Below are positions 15,021-23,478 of a stretch of 37,644 bases of DNA, one piece after another; within the stretch, counting starts at the first letter, position 1; each line of letters begins with the position of its first letter. This DNA is from JAGVPT01 sp049578505 (lineage in GTDB: Bacteria; Bacteroidota; Ignavibacteria; UBA10030; UBA8401). Below the pieces are notes generated by a model. That model saw only the letters and a program-made list of their open reading frames with translations. It had not been told where the DNA came from and did not search any database. Location of the stretch: assembly GCA_049578505.1 (NCBI GenBank), contig JBAUMC010000124.1:1-37644 (forward strand), given 5' to 3'. A program made the translations under genes and the position numbers.

Positions 15021-15962
15021 TCATTTCTTTGCCATTTGGCTCCTGGCATTCTCAAATTCTTTCATTGTCCTGCGAACAACTTCCGCGGCGGGAAGAATTT
15101 CTTTCACCAGCCCGGAACTTTGTCCCATCTCGAACTCTCCCTCCTCCCAATTTCCTTCGAAGATCCCCATCCGTTCGCGGCCCTTGCCCAGGAGTTGAAG
15201 CAATTCTTCCTTCGATTTTCCCGACGATTCTTCTTTTTGAGCACGAAGAGCGAAGGGGTTTTTCATGAGGCGGACAGGAGCGATTTTTTTTAAAGTAAGA
15301 ATCGTATCGCGGTCTTTTGCTTCAACGATTGCGGTTTTGTATCGGTCATGCGCAGAAGATTCAGTGGTCGCAGCAAAGCGCGTTCCTATTTGAACCCCTT
15401 CCGCACCGAGAGCAAAAGCAGCGAGCATCTGCCTGCCATCGGCAATCCCTCCGGCTGCAATTACCGGAATAGAGACGACATCTGCGATTTGTGGAATAAG
15501 TGTTAGCGTTGCAATTTCATCGATGCCATTATGTCCGCCGGCTTCAAACCCTTCGGCAACAACAGCATCGACTCCTACCTCTTCGGCTTTCAAAGCATGC
15601 TTTACCGAAGCTACCACATGCACAACGACACACCCGGCTGACTTTAGTTTGTCAATGTATTTTAGAGGGTGCCCCGCGGACGTGAATACGATCGTAATTT
15701 TTTCATCGATGACAGCCTGAACCAATTCGTTCGCATCGCCGCGCAACAATGGAATGTTCACACCGAATGATTTGCGGGTGGCCTCTTTTGTTTTCTGAAT
15801 ATGCTCGCGCAGAAGGAGAGGCGTCATCGAACCCGATCCGATTAAACCGAGGGCACCGGCGTTCGAAACTGCCGCGGCGAGCTTCCATCCGGAAACCCAA
15901 ACCATGCCGGCTTGTACGATTGGAACTTCGATACGAAGCAATTCAGTGATTCGCGTTTTCAT
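15021..15962 (-). CDS. Nitronate monooxygenase / FabK-like FMN flavoprotein
   Basis: This 313-residue TIM-barrel flavoprotein belongs to the 2-nitropropane dioxygenase/enoyl-ACP reductase II (FabK) family. It has IVQAGMVWVSGWKLAAAVSN (about 15-34), AGALGLIGSG, VVAEGFEAGGHNG (about 133-145), VIAAGGIADGRQ and GAEGVQIGTRFAATTES for FMN phosphate binding. FabK would reduce enoyl-ACP with NAD(P)H in fatty acid synthesis; nitronate monooxygenase would oxidise alkyl nitronates. The two cannot be told apart safely by eye, and the DWxxG-less start and C-terminal helix are compatible with both. It follows the thioredoxin-like gene by 16 bases, so they are probably co-transcribed. Confidence 0.85.
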   Translation of the reverse strand: MKTRITELLRIEVPIVQAGMVWVSGWKLAAAVSNAGALGLIGSGSMTPLLLREHIQKTKEATRKSFGVNIPLLRGDANELVQAVIDEKITIVFTSAGHPLKYIDKLKSAGCVVVHVVASVKHALKAEEVGVDAVVAEGFEAGGHNGIDEIATLTLIPQIADVVSIPVIAAGGIADGRQMLAAFALGAEGVQIGTRFAATTESSAHDRYKTAIVEAKDRDTILTLKKIAPVRLMKNPFALRAQKEESSGKSKEELLQLLGKGRERMGIFEGNWEEGEFEMGQSSGLVKEILPAAEVVRRTMKEFENARSQMAKK

Positions 15963-15978
15963 AACGCGCGTGGAAGGT

Positions 15979-17016
15979 TCAGTTATTTCGGTAGGAATGG
16001 CTTCCTAATTCTTGCAGCACGGAAGCCGGATTTGCTTCAAATGTGAATGAATAAAAAGTCGTCCCCTTGTCGAGCGGAATCAATTTGAGTGAGCGATCGC
16101 CAAAGTTCTTATTCTTGACGACGTGAAACAGTTTCGGTTCGTTGACAACGATTATGGTATTCCCCTCGTTATCGGTCACGATGTCATCGCCATACTCCTG
16201 CGCAGTCAACGCATTGTCATCTTGGAGGACAAGAACAATTGCACCTTCTTTTTTTGCGGACATCACGACATTGACATTATTACCCGCGTAACGAAGCGCT
16301 ATGTGGCCTTCATTCGCGCCCCCTTCGTATTCAAACGCCTCGCTCTTCGCGAACCAGTTTCCCTGGGCATAGAACTTTCCCTCGATGTACACTCGGGCAT
16401 CGACATAATCGGCAGGGAGTTCCGGGCTGTACCCTTCCACGTTGCCGAGCGATCCGTGTAGATAGCCTGTGCGGATAGTGGGTGTTGCCCGCTCGAACGA
16501 CGATTGGGTAATTTCATCAGCGCGCGAAAACCCTATCAACAACGGGAGTTCACCATGGAAGCCGGCCTCACGCAGGAGTGTTTGAATGGCCCGTTCAACC
16601 CGCTCGTAGCCTCCTTCGCCGGAGTGGGTCAAATAAATACTCCCGTCTCTTTCGAGCAAGAACAACGTCGGCATTTCCTGCACCCTGTACGCATCGCGCA
16701 TCATCGAGGTATTGTCTGTCGCGACCGGAAAGTGAAAACCGTATTTTTGGAGCGCGGCTTCAACAAACTTTGGGTTGCGCGCAAAAGAAAACTCCGGGGA
16801 GTGAAGGCCGATGACGACTAGGCCCATCTCGTTATACCGCTGACCCCATTCCTCGACTAACTTCATCGTGTGAAGTGAATTTTCCGTAGTGTAGTCCCAG
16901 AAACAAAGGAGAATAACCTGTCCTTGCATCGCACGAATTGTGAGAGGGTCGGAATTGAACCAAAAATCGCCGTAGATCTCGGGCGCTTGCACTTTTTGTG
17001 TGGGAAGTTGTTTCAT
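15979..17016 (-). CDS. DipZ/TlpA-like thioredoxin-fold protein lacking the CxxC
   Basis: This 345-residue protein has an N-terminal redoxin domain (about 10-150) and a C-terminal beta-rich domain (about 165-335) of the kind fused to thioredoxin domains in DipZ C-termini (YLHGSLGNVEGY, EGKFYAQGNWFAKSEAFEYE, HIALRYAGNNVNVVM). The thioredoxin active site would lie at FWDYTTENSLHT (39-50). DipZ-type proteins read FWxYxCxNCxxT there, so Thr44 and Ser47 replace both cysteines. The cis-Pro loop (VQEMPTLFLL) is retained. It should not do disulfide exchange, and may bind a ligand or partner through the same fold. No signal peptide or membrane anchor is seen. It lies 16 bases before the FabK-like gene. 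Confidence 0.8.
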   Translation of the reverse strand: MKQLPTQKVQAPEIYGDFWFNSDPLTIRAMQGQVILLCFWDYTTENSLHTMKLVEEWGQRYNEMGLVVIGLHSPEFSFARNPKFVEAALQKYGFHFPVATDNTSMMRDAYRVQEMPTLFLLERDGSIYLTHSGEGGYERVERAIQTLLREAGFHGELPLLIGFSRADEITQSSFERATPTIRTGYLHGSLGNVEGYSPELPADYVDARVYIEGKFYAQGNWFAKSEAFEYEGGANEGHIALRYAGNNVNVVMSAKKEGAIVLVLQDDNALTAQEYGDDIVTDNEGNTIIVVNEPKLFHVVKNKNFGDRSLKLIPLDKGTTFYSFTFEANPASVLQELGSHSYRNN

Positions 17017-17060
17017 GGTTGCGTCAATATAGCTAAATCCATGGGGAAGTGCAAAGGGAG

Positions 17061-17220
17061 TCTTAGGTTGTAAGTTCTGAGTCTTGAGTCGTAAGTAATA
17101 AGTCTTAAGTTATAGGTTGTACGTTTTCTCGAAGAATCGAATAGAATCGATAAATCTCCCCGTTCATGTAGCTTAAAACTTATAGCTTAAAACGTATAAC
17201 GTACAACGTATGACCTACAA
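17061..17220. repeat. Two arrays of degenerate 7-bp repeats after rsmI
   Basis: The left array (17061-17127, plus strand) reads TTGTAAG, TTCTGAG, TCTTGAG, TCGTAAG, TAATAAG, TCTTAAG, TTATAGG, TTGTACG. The right array (17169-17220) is on the other strand: TTGTAGG, TCATACG, TTGTACG, TTATACG, TTTTAAG, CTATAAG, TTTTAAG. The consensus is TTNTANG with no phase slip inside either array. The rsmI stop TAG lies in the first unit of the right array. About 40 unrelated bases separate the two. Confidence 0.75.
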
Positions 17221-17898
17221 CGGACTGCTGCTCTCGATCACAACGACAAATTCCCCCTTTTTATCAAGTTTTGTCAGCGCATCGAGCAACGAGGGTCCGG
17301 TGCCATGAAATATTTCCTCGTCGGGGAGCGTCAGATCGAATGCGACGCAGAGACGACGTGAAGAACCGAATGTTTCGCTGATATCCTTAAGGAGAGGGAG
17401 GAGGCGGTATGGAGTATCCATTAACACGATCGTGCGCCGTTCGCGCTTCAATTGCTGAAGCTCTGCAATGCGCCGAGGACGCTTCGGCGAGAGCCATCCA
17501 TAAAAAACAAACTGGTCGATGGAAAAACCGGAGACGGTTAACGCAGGCATAAGAGACGATGCGCCGGGAATCGGGACAACCTTAATTCCTGCATCGATAG
17601 CTTTCCGGACAAGCAGCTGGCCGGGATCGGAAAAGACTGGCGTTCCACAGTCGGACACTACGGCGACATTTTTTCCCTTGGATAGATGATCAAGGATGAT
17701 AAACGTTGCCGCAGCTTCGTTGTGTTCGTTGAGGCTTTCCACCGGCTTATCAATTCCAAAATGCCGCAGCAAACGCCCTCCCTCCTTGCGTTCTTCGTAC
17801 ACCACAATATCGACTTGTTTCAACACTTCAATGGCGCGAAAGGTCATATCGGCAAAATTGCCGATCGGCGTCGCGACAAGATAGAGCAAACCTTTCAT
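17215..17898 (-). CDS. rsmI: 16S rRNA (cytidine(1402)-2'-O)-methyltransferase-like
   Basis: RsmI 2'-O-methylates C1402 in the decoding centre of 16S rRNA using AdoMet. The tetrapyrrole-methylase-type fold is clear: LYLVATPIGNFADMTFRAIE (5-24), LLRHFGIDKPVESLNEHNE, VAVVSDCGTPVFSDPG (about 78-93) and IPGASSLMPALTVSGF. It has 227 residues against about 280 in the standard family; the C-terminal extra domain is missing and the protein ends right at a repeat array. The usual SDAGTP is SDCGTP, and the DTR motif is replaced by YEERKEGG. It could therefore be a divergent RsmI-like methyltransferase. Its start overlaps the end of the permease gene by 4 bases (ATGA). Confidence 0.75.
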   Translation of the reverse strand: MKGLLYLVATPIGNFADMTFRAIEVLKQVDIVVYEERKEGGRLLRHFGIDKPVESLNEHNEAAATFIILDHLSKGKNVAVVSDCGTPVFSDPGQLLVRKAIDAGIKVVPIPGASSLMPALTVSGFSIDQFVFYGWLSPKRPRRIAELQQLKRERRTIVLMDTPYRLLPLLKDISETFGSSRRLCVAFDLTLPDEEIFHGTGPSLLDALTKLDKKGEFVVVIESSSPL

Positions 17899-19193
17899 TG
17901 AGTTTTTTCGGGTGACATTTCATTCCCGAGGATAGGGGCGAATTGGGAACGATTCTTTTTTCTCCGTTCCCATTCCCGGACAAACATGATGATGATAGCG
18001 GTCGTCGGCACCGCGATAAGCAGCCCGATGAAACCGAGGAAGAAAGAGAAGACGAGCAGTGACAGAATAAGAAGCACCGGATGGATTCCGACTTTTGAAC
18101 CGATAATTTTCGGCGACAACACGGCGGCCTCAAAGATATGAAGCGCGCCGATTGTCGACGCGGCGAGAATCATATGTCCTGCGACCAACGACGCGCTGAA
18201 CGAGGCTACGATCACCGAGAGGACCAGCATAATAATGAGCCCGAAGTACGGAATCAAATCGAGCACGCCCGCAACAATCCCCAGGACGAGGGGATATTGA
18301 ATGCCGAAAATAGAAAAGAAGACGGTCACGAGCACGGCATTGATCGCTGCAACGGTGATTGCACCTCTAATGTACCTGCCGAGGAGTTCATCCACGCTGG
18401 CGTAATATTCGCTCGCTTGTCCCCGTTTTGCCCGCGGGAGAAGCATTTTTACACGATGCCTGATGAGAGGAAAATCCTTCAACACGTAAAACGAAAGGAA
18501 CGGAATGATCACCATATTCACGATCCGGGTGACGACCGTTGAGAGTCCGCTCACCAATCCGAATGCTCCTTCGAGCAGCCCTTTCATAATAACTTCCAGG
18601 CGCGGGGCAAAACTGGTCGTGAGCATATCGCGTAATTGCTGGGTAGAAATTCCATACCTTTGCAAAGAAACTTCCATCTTGTGTGAAAACATCCAATTTG
18701 TAAAATCGTTCGTGATCATCGATGCGGCTTCCAAAATACCCGAGAACTGGGTGAACGCAATCGGCAACACAAGCAGGACAACCACAATCAGGACGGCGAT
18801 ACCGCAAAGTATAATGACAAGCGAGGATGCCCAGCGCGGAATACCCCACGTCTCAACTTTTGTGATGAGCGGATGGAGAATGTACGCGAACAACATGGCA
18901 ACGGCAAACGGTGCAAGGATCCCTACAATAGAATAGAGGAACCAGAACGAGAAGAGCAGGACGGACAGCCACATAATTTTTCGCGCCATGATATTCGCCC
19001 GGAGAGGGTACAGAAGAAAAAGAATTGCTCCAAGAACGATAAAGGGCGAGGCAATATCCCTTATTATATAAATGAGATACAGAAAGAGCGCGATACCGGC
19101 AGTAAAAATAATCGCGTCTACCGTGTTTATTGCAGCAGGAGAAGGAGGCGCAGGCTCGTTCAGCAGCGCCTTATTTTTCTTTTGTTGTGGCAT
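17895..19193 (-). CDS. AI-2E family transporter (PerM/YhhT-like permease)
   Basis: This 432-residue inner-membrane protein has about eight TM segments in the AI-2E exporter/PerM arrangement. Two N-terminal pairs (about 25-110) come first, followed by a TM at about 120-145, the amphipathic middle region (about 150-230), and a C-terminal TM block with VFFSIFGIQYPLVLGIVAGVLDLIPYFG broken by family-typical Pro-Tyr-Phe-Gly. Members have been tied to AI-2 export or Na+/H+ exchange, so the substrate is open. The N-terminus is hydrophilic (MPQQKKNKALLNE). It is the middle gene of a dut-permease-rsmI unit, 26 bases after dut, with an ATGA overlap into rsmI. Confidence 0.87.
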   Translation of the reverse strand: MPQQKKNKALLNEPAPPSPAAINTVDAIIFTAGIALFLYLIYIIRDIASPFIVLGAILFLLYPLRANIMARKIMWLSVLLFSFWFLYSIVGILAPFAVAMLFAYILHPLITKVETWGIPRWASSLVIILCGIAVLIVVVLLVLPIAFTQFSGILEAASMITNDFTNWMFSHKMEVSLQRYGISTQQLRDMLTTSFAPRLEVIMKGLLEGAFGLVSGLSTVVTRIVNMVIIPFLSFYVLKDFPLIRHRVKMLLPRAKRGQASEYYASVDELLGRYIRGAITVAAINAVLVTVFFSIFGIQYPLVLGIVAGVLDLIPYFGLIIMLVLSVIVASFSASLVAGHMILAASTIGALHIFEAAVLSPKIIGSKVGIHPVLLILSLLVFSFFLGFIGLLIAVPTTAIIIMFVREWERRKKNRSQFAPILGNEMSPEKTQ

Positions 19194-19219
19194 AGAGAAA
19201 AGTAATTATCAGAAACATC

Positions 19220-19675
19220 TCACTTCGTACCGGTATGACCGAAGCCGCCGGCACCGCGCGCCGTTTCGCTCAATGAATCAACTTCATCCCACAATATTTT
19301 GGTATACGTGCTGATGACCATCTGAGCGATGCGGTCCCCTTTTTTTACAGTAAAAATATTTTTACCGAAATTTGTGAGGATAATTTTTACTTCGCCCCGA
19401 TAATCCGAATCGATCGTTCCCGGCGAATTAAGAATACCTACCTGATGTTTGATTGCCAAACCGCTCCGCGGACGAATCTGCGCTTCATACCCGGGGGGGA
19501 TCTCGATAGAAAAGCCTGTCGGTATAAGGACTGTTTCACCGGGTTGAATCGTAACATCGTTTGCGACCGCAGCGCACACATCCATCCCCGCCGAGCCTTC
19601 CGTCGAATATTGCGGAAGCGGAACGTCGGAGGCGCCGGACGAAATTCGTGAAATACGAATCGTAAGTTGGGACAA
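19220..19675 (-). CDS. dut: dUTP diphosphatase (dUTPase)
   Basis: It hydrolyses dUTP to dUMP and pyrophosphate, keeping uracil out of DNA and supplying the dTMP precursor. The 151-residue trimeric-type enzyme shows all five motifs in order: AGMDVCA (about 29-35), PRSGLA (about 68-73), GTIDSDYRGEVKI (about 84-96), GDRIAQMV (about 111-118) and the C-terminal glycine-rich arm RGAGGFGHTG. Translation appears to start at TTG 19675, since AAAGGATT lies at the proper distance and the family N-terminus fits. Confidence 0.95.
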   Translation of the reverse strand: MSQLTIRISRISSGASDVPLPQYSTEGSAGMDVCAAVANDVTIQPGETVLIPTGFSIEIPPGYEAQIRPRSGLAIKHQVGILNSPGTIDSDYRGEVKIILTNFGKNIFTVKKGDRIAQMVISTYTKILWDEVDSLSETARGAGGFGHTGTK

Positions 19676-19751
19676 AGAATCCTTTAAAATTTTTGGTCAA
19701 TGTACGGAGTGTGGCGGGTAAATGCAAACGACGGCCGGCGGAGAGGATAGC

Positions 19752-20621
19752 TCAGTAAATCACTTTGTTAAGCGGGTACTCGATGATCCCCTCCGCGCCC
19801 GCGCGCTTAAGCTGCGGAATAATCTTTCGGACTATCTCTTCATCGATGATCGTTTCAAGCGCAACCCATTGATCGTCGGCAAGCTGTGAAAGCGTCGGTT
19901 TCCGGAGAGCGGGTATAAGCTGCAGCACCTTGTCAACGTCGCTTTTGCGGAGGTTCATCTTTAACCCGACTTTGTTCCCGGCATTGATGGCGCCTTGAAG
20001 GAGCATCGCGAGATTTTCAATCTTCTCCCGTTTCCAAACGTCGCTCCAGCTTTTCTTGTTCGCAATCAGCTTAGTGTTCGATTCAAGCACGACGTCAACG
20101 ATGCGAAGCTTATTCGCGCGAAGAGAACTTCCGGTCTCCGTTACTTCCACGATCGCATCGACGAGGTCGGGGGTTTTTACTTCAGTCGCTCCCCACGAAA
20201 ATTCCACTGTTGCATTGACGTTGTTCTTCGCCAAATAATTTTTGGTGATGCTTACGACTTCGGTCGCGATACGCTTCCCTTCCAGATCCTTGACGGACTT
20301 GACCGTCGAACTTTCGTGGACGGCGAGAACCCATTTCACCTTGCGCATGCTCTGTTTCGAGTAGACGAGGTCCGAGACGCTGATCACATCGGCGCCGCTT
20401 TCGACGATCCAATCGTAGCCCGTAAGCGCCGCATCGAACACACCGTCTTCAACGTAACGGGGAAGCTCCTGGGCGCGGATCAGCATCGCCTCCAGTTCCT
20501 CGTCGTCGACCGACGGGAAATAGGATCGGCTGCTGACGGAAAAATGAAAACCGGCTTTCGAGAGAAGATTGAACGTAGACTCCTGCAGGCTTCCTTTGGG
20601 AACGCCGAGTTTAAGTTTCAT
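19752..20621 (-). CDS. hisG: ATP phosphoribosyltransferase, long form
   Basis: HisG catalyses the committed first step of histidine synthesis, joining ATP and PRPP. At 289 residues it is the long form. The two periplasmic-binding-like lobes span about 1-210 (LGVPKGSLQ at 4-12, FDAALTGYDWIVESGADV, then VEVTETGSSLRANKLRIV with the PRPP-binding ETG). The C-terminal ACT-like histidine-feedback domain spans about 215-289. No HisZ partner is expected. No other his gene is in the window. It is the last gene of the tilS-hpt-ftsH-kinase-hisG series, with only 6 bases after the preceding stop. Confidence 0.94.
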   Translation of the reverse strand: MKLKLGVPKGSLQESTFNLLSKAGFHFSVSSRSYFPSVDDEELEAMLIRAQELPRYVEDGVFDAALTGYDWIVESGADVISVSDLVYSKQSMRKVKWVLAVHESSTVKSVKDLEGKRIATEVVSITKNYLAKNNVNATVEFSWGATEVKTPDLVDAIVEVTETGSSLRANKLRIVDVVLESNTKLIANKKSWSDVWKREKIENLAMLLQGAINAGNKVGLKMNLRKSDVDKVLQLIPALRKPTLSQLADDQWVALETIIDEEIVRKIIPQLKRAGAEGIIEYPLNKVIY

Positions 20622-20627
20622 CGCCGT

Positions 20628-21290
20628 TTATAATCCTGCCAAGTGTTGCGTATGAAGATTGAGTGAAGGATAAAAAAGATCGTACAATACCCACATAACG
20701 GTGCCGATGGAAATCGGGATCGACAAATTATCGTCGATACCGACCGATAATGCTTCAACGACCGTACCGATGGCGGCAGCGGCTATCGCGATGAAATATT
20801 CCCCGGCACCGGCGGAAATCTTCGGTGTTGCGGCAATAACGACGAGCGCCGACAGGAAAAAAGCCGCACTCCCCTCAACGCTTTTGCTCAGAAATTTTTT
20901 CCTGCCAAATCTCCGCCCAACCAGTGCCGCTGCCGAATCCGAAATAATAAGGACGGCAAAGGCGGTGATCGTAATAAGCTTGGGAAAAATAATGACGCAC
21001 AGCGTTGCCGATATAAGAACATGAGTAGCGCCGTTGAGGCGCTTGTTCTCCCCGTCATGTTCGTGCGTGCGCAAGAGCCGCCCGAACACGCTATAAAAAA
21101 CCTTTGCGGTCGATGAATGAAAATGCCGAAGAAGGTCGACGAAAAGGAAAGCCAGAGTGATCGGCACAAGCAGCATCAATGCTTCATCGCGCGATATGAA
21201 ATAATAAACGATCGGTATACTCAGCGAACAAAGGTGGATGCTTTTTCTGATAACCTCGGCTTTGTAATCGATATTCCTCTGGTCGATCAT
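20628..21290 (-). CDS. Diacylglycerol/polyprenol (dolichol) kinase family membrane protein
   Basis: This 220-residue polytopic membrane protein has about six to seven TM segments. It resembles the SEC59/VTE5 CTP-dependent lipid kinase group and CDP-diglyceride synthetase-like proteins. The conserved basic stretch KRLNGATHVLISATL and the acidic ISDSAAALVGRRFGRKKF followed by KSVEGSAAFF are the hallmark of these kinases, where they form the nucleotide site. The substrate could be a polyprenol, phytol or diacylglycerol. It starts 2 bases after the ftsH stop and ends 6 bases before hisG, so it is surely in the same transcript. Confidence 0.82.
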   Translation of the reverse strand: MIDQRNIDYKAEVIRKSIHLCSLSIPIVYYFISRDEALMLLVPITLAFLFVDLLRHFHSSTAKVFYSVFGRLLRTHEHDGENKRLNGATHVLISATLCVIIFPKLITITAFAVLIISDSAAALVGRRFGRKKFLSKSVEGSAAFFLSALVVIAATPKISAGAGEYFIAIAAAAIGTVVEALSVGIDDNLSIPISIGTVMWVLYDLFYPSLNLHTQHLAGL

Positions 21291-21292
21291 GT

Positions 21293-23446
21293 TTATTTCT
21301 TTAACCGCGGTTTTGTCTTGATGCTTTTGTTCTCCTGATGAGCGCCGTTCGAAGGATGTCCGGATGGAACCGTTGCGGCCGCAGTTATCGTCAACCCGGC
21401 GATAACAGGGCTCTCACCGTTGCCGTTCTTTCGTTCAACGGGAGGAAGCGTTTCACCTCGGAGAACCTTGTCTATCTCTTCGCCGTCGAGGATCTCGCGT
21501 TCCAGCAACGCGTTCGAAAGGAGGTGCAGCTTGTCGATGTTGTCCGAAAGAATTTTTTCCGCCCGTTTCATGCACGACGTAACAATTTTCTTCACTTCGT
21601 CGTCGATAACGTTGGCCGTGTCTTCGCTGAAGTCGCGGTGTTTCGTCACTTCCCTGCCCAGGAAGATTTCTTCTTCCTTCGCCCCGTAGGTCAGCGGACC
21701 GAGCTTGTCGCTCATTCCCCACTCGCACACCATCTTGCGGGCAAGCTGCGACGCCCGTTCAATGTCGTTTCCCGCACCGGTTGTCAATTCGTTGAAAATC
21801 AATTTTTCCGCCGCACGGCCGCCGAACGCGTATGTGATCATCGCTTCGAGGTATTGTTTGGAATAGGTATGCTTTTCGTCCATCGGCAAATAAGTGGTAA
21901 CGCCGAGCGCGCGACCGCGCGGAATGATTGTCACTTTGTGTACCGGGTCGGCCTCAGGAAGCATTTTTGCCACGAGCACGTGACCTGATTCGTGGTATGA
22001 GGTAACGCGTTTTTCCCTGTCCGAAATAATAAGGCTCTTTCGCTCCATTCCCATCATCACTTTATCTTTTGATTCTTCAAAATGATGCATCGAGACTTCT
22101 TTTTGATTTTGCCGTGCAGCGAGAAGGGCAGCTTCGTTCACCATGTTCGCAAGGTCTGCCCCGGAAAGTCCAGGCGTCCCTTTCGCCAACACGTCAAGCT
22201 TCACATCTTCCCCGAGCGGGATATTGCGCGTATGGACTTTCAAAATTCCTTCGCGTCCCCGCACATCCGGCCTGTCGACAACAACCTGCCGGTCGAACCT
22301 GCCCGGCCGCAGAAGCGCCGGGTCCAGAACGTCGGGCCTGTTCGTCGCCGCAATCAGGATCACGCCGATGTTTTGTTCGAAGCCGTCCATTTCAACGAGC
22401 AATTGATTCAACGTCTGCTCACGCTCGTCATGACCTCCCCCCAGTCCTGCGCCTCGATGGCGGCCGACTGCGTCAATCTCATCGATGAAAATAATACATG
22501 GAGCGCTCTTTTTTCCCTGTTCAAAGAGATCCCGAACGCGGCTTGCACCGACTCCAACAAACATCTCGACAAAATCGGCACCGCTTATGGAAAAGAAAGG
22601 AACGCCTGCTTCGCCTGCAACGGCCCGCGCAAGCAGCGTTTTGCCAGTGCCGGGAGGACCGAGCAACAGCACACCGCGTGGTATCTTACCCCCCAGTTTT
22701 TGAAATTTCCCCGGCTCTTTGAGGAATTCAATAATTTCCTGAAGCTCTGCCTTTGCCTCGTCAGCACCGGCCACGTCAGCAAACGTGATGCGGATGGATC
22801 CTTCGCTCAGCATTTTCGCCCTGCTCTTCCCAAACGAAAAGATTCCCTTTGTCCCTCCTCCCTGCATACGGCGGAAAATGATCAGCCAGATCCCGAGGAG
22901 CAATATCCATGGCAGCGCGCCGATCAGTGCGTTGATCCAGACATTGTCTTCTTTGGTAATATTGAAATTAACGTGATGCGCTGACCAGTTTCCAATTACC
23001 GCATCGTCGATATTGGTATACGGAAGTGTGAGGGTGAATTTCTCCACCCGGACCTTTTTCCCGGTGGGAAGGGTAATGTCTTCCGGCTCGTTGAGTGTAC
23101 CATGAAAATCGAAATCGTTAAAGTTCGATTTCTTGATGATCGCCCTTCCAATTTTGTTGGCGGAAAGAAATTCCTGGTACTGCGTGTAGGTTACTTCGTA
23201 CTCGGTCGCTTCCTGTCCTTTGAAAAGGGTCATTACCAAAAAAACCGCCATGATGATCGCCGACCAACTGAGAACGACTCGCAGTACCTTTCCCCAGTTG
23301 AAATCGTCTTCGCCGCGCAGCATCGGCTTTTGGCCTCTCCCTTTCAATCCTTTTGGCGGCAAAAACTGGCGGCGCTTTTGCGCGCCGTTCGGCTTCTGGT
23401 TCTCGCCTTCATTTTTTTCTTCCTGTTGATGTTTCTCGTCAGCCAT
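21293..23446 (-). CDS. ftsH: ATP-dependent zinc metalloprotease
   Basis: FtsH is a membrane-anchored hexameric AAA+ protease that degrades unassembled membrane proteins and short-lived regulators. From the chosen start it has 717 residues. A hydrophilic N-terminal tail rich in Lys/Gln comes first. TM1 is at about residues 55-75, a periplasmic domain follows, and TM2 is at about 172-192. Walker A GPPGTGKT is at 263-270, with Walker B IIFIDEIDAVGR and the SRH RPGRFDRQ. The zinc site is HESGH at 485-489 (usually HEAGH). The C-terminal tail is Lys-rich. ATG 23446 is preferred because AGAGGAG precedes it; an ATG at 23479 overlapping the hpt stop (TAATG) would add 11 residues and lacks such a site. 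Confidence 0.96.
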   Translation of the reverse strand: MADEKHQQEEKNEGENQKPNGAQKRRQFLPPKGLKGRGQKPMLRGEDDFNWGKVLRVVLSWSAIIMAVFLVMTLFKGQEATEYEVTYTQYQEFLSANKIGRAIIKKSNFNDFDFHGTLNEPEDITLPTGKKVRVEKFTLTLPYTNIDDAVIGNWSAHHVNFNITKEDNVWINALIGALPWILLLGIWLIIFRRMQGGGTKGIFSFGKSRAKMLSEGSIRITFADVAGADEAKAELQEIIEFLKEPGKFQKLGGKIPRGVLLLGPPGTGKTLLARAVAGEAGVPFFSISGADFVEMFVGVGASRVRDLFEQGKKSAPCIIFIDEIDAVGRHRGAGLGGGHDEREQTLNQLLVEMDGFEQNIGVILIAATNRPDVLDPALLRPGRFDRQVVVDRPDVRGREGILKVHTRNIPLGEDVKLDVLAKGTPGLSGADLANMVNEAALLAARQNQKEVSMHHFEESKDKVMMGMERKSLIISDREKRVTSYHESGHVLVAKMLPEADPVHKVTIIPRGRALGVTTYLPMDEKHTYSKQYLEAMITYAFGGRAAEKLIFNELTTGAGNDIERASQLARKMVCEWGMSDKLGPLTYGAKEEEIFLGREVTKHRDFSEDTANVIDDEVKKIVTSCMKRAEKILSDNIDKLHLLSNALLEREILDGEEIDKVLRGETLPPVERKNGNGESPVIAGLTITAAATVPSGHPSNGAHQENKSIKTKPRLKK

Positions 23447-23478
23447 GGCCAACGTACTCCTCTCTGAGAATGACAACA

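Noticed and set aside
17061..17220. CRISPR array
   Set aside because: Repeat units are 7 bp and contiguous, with no spacers and no cas genes nearby; a tandem-repeat array fits better.
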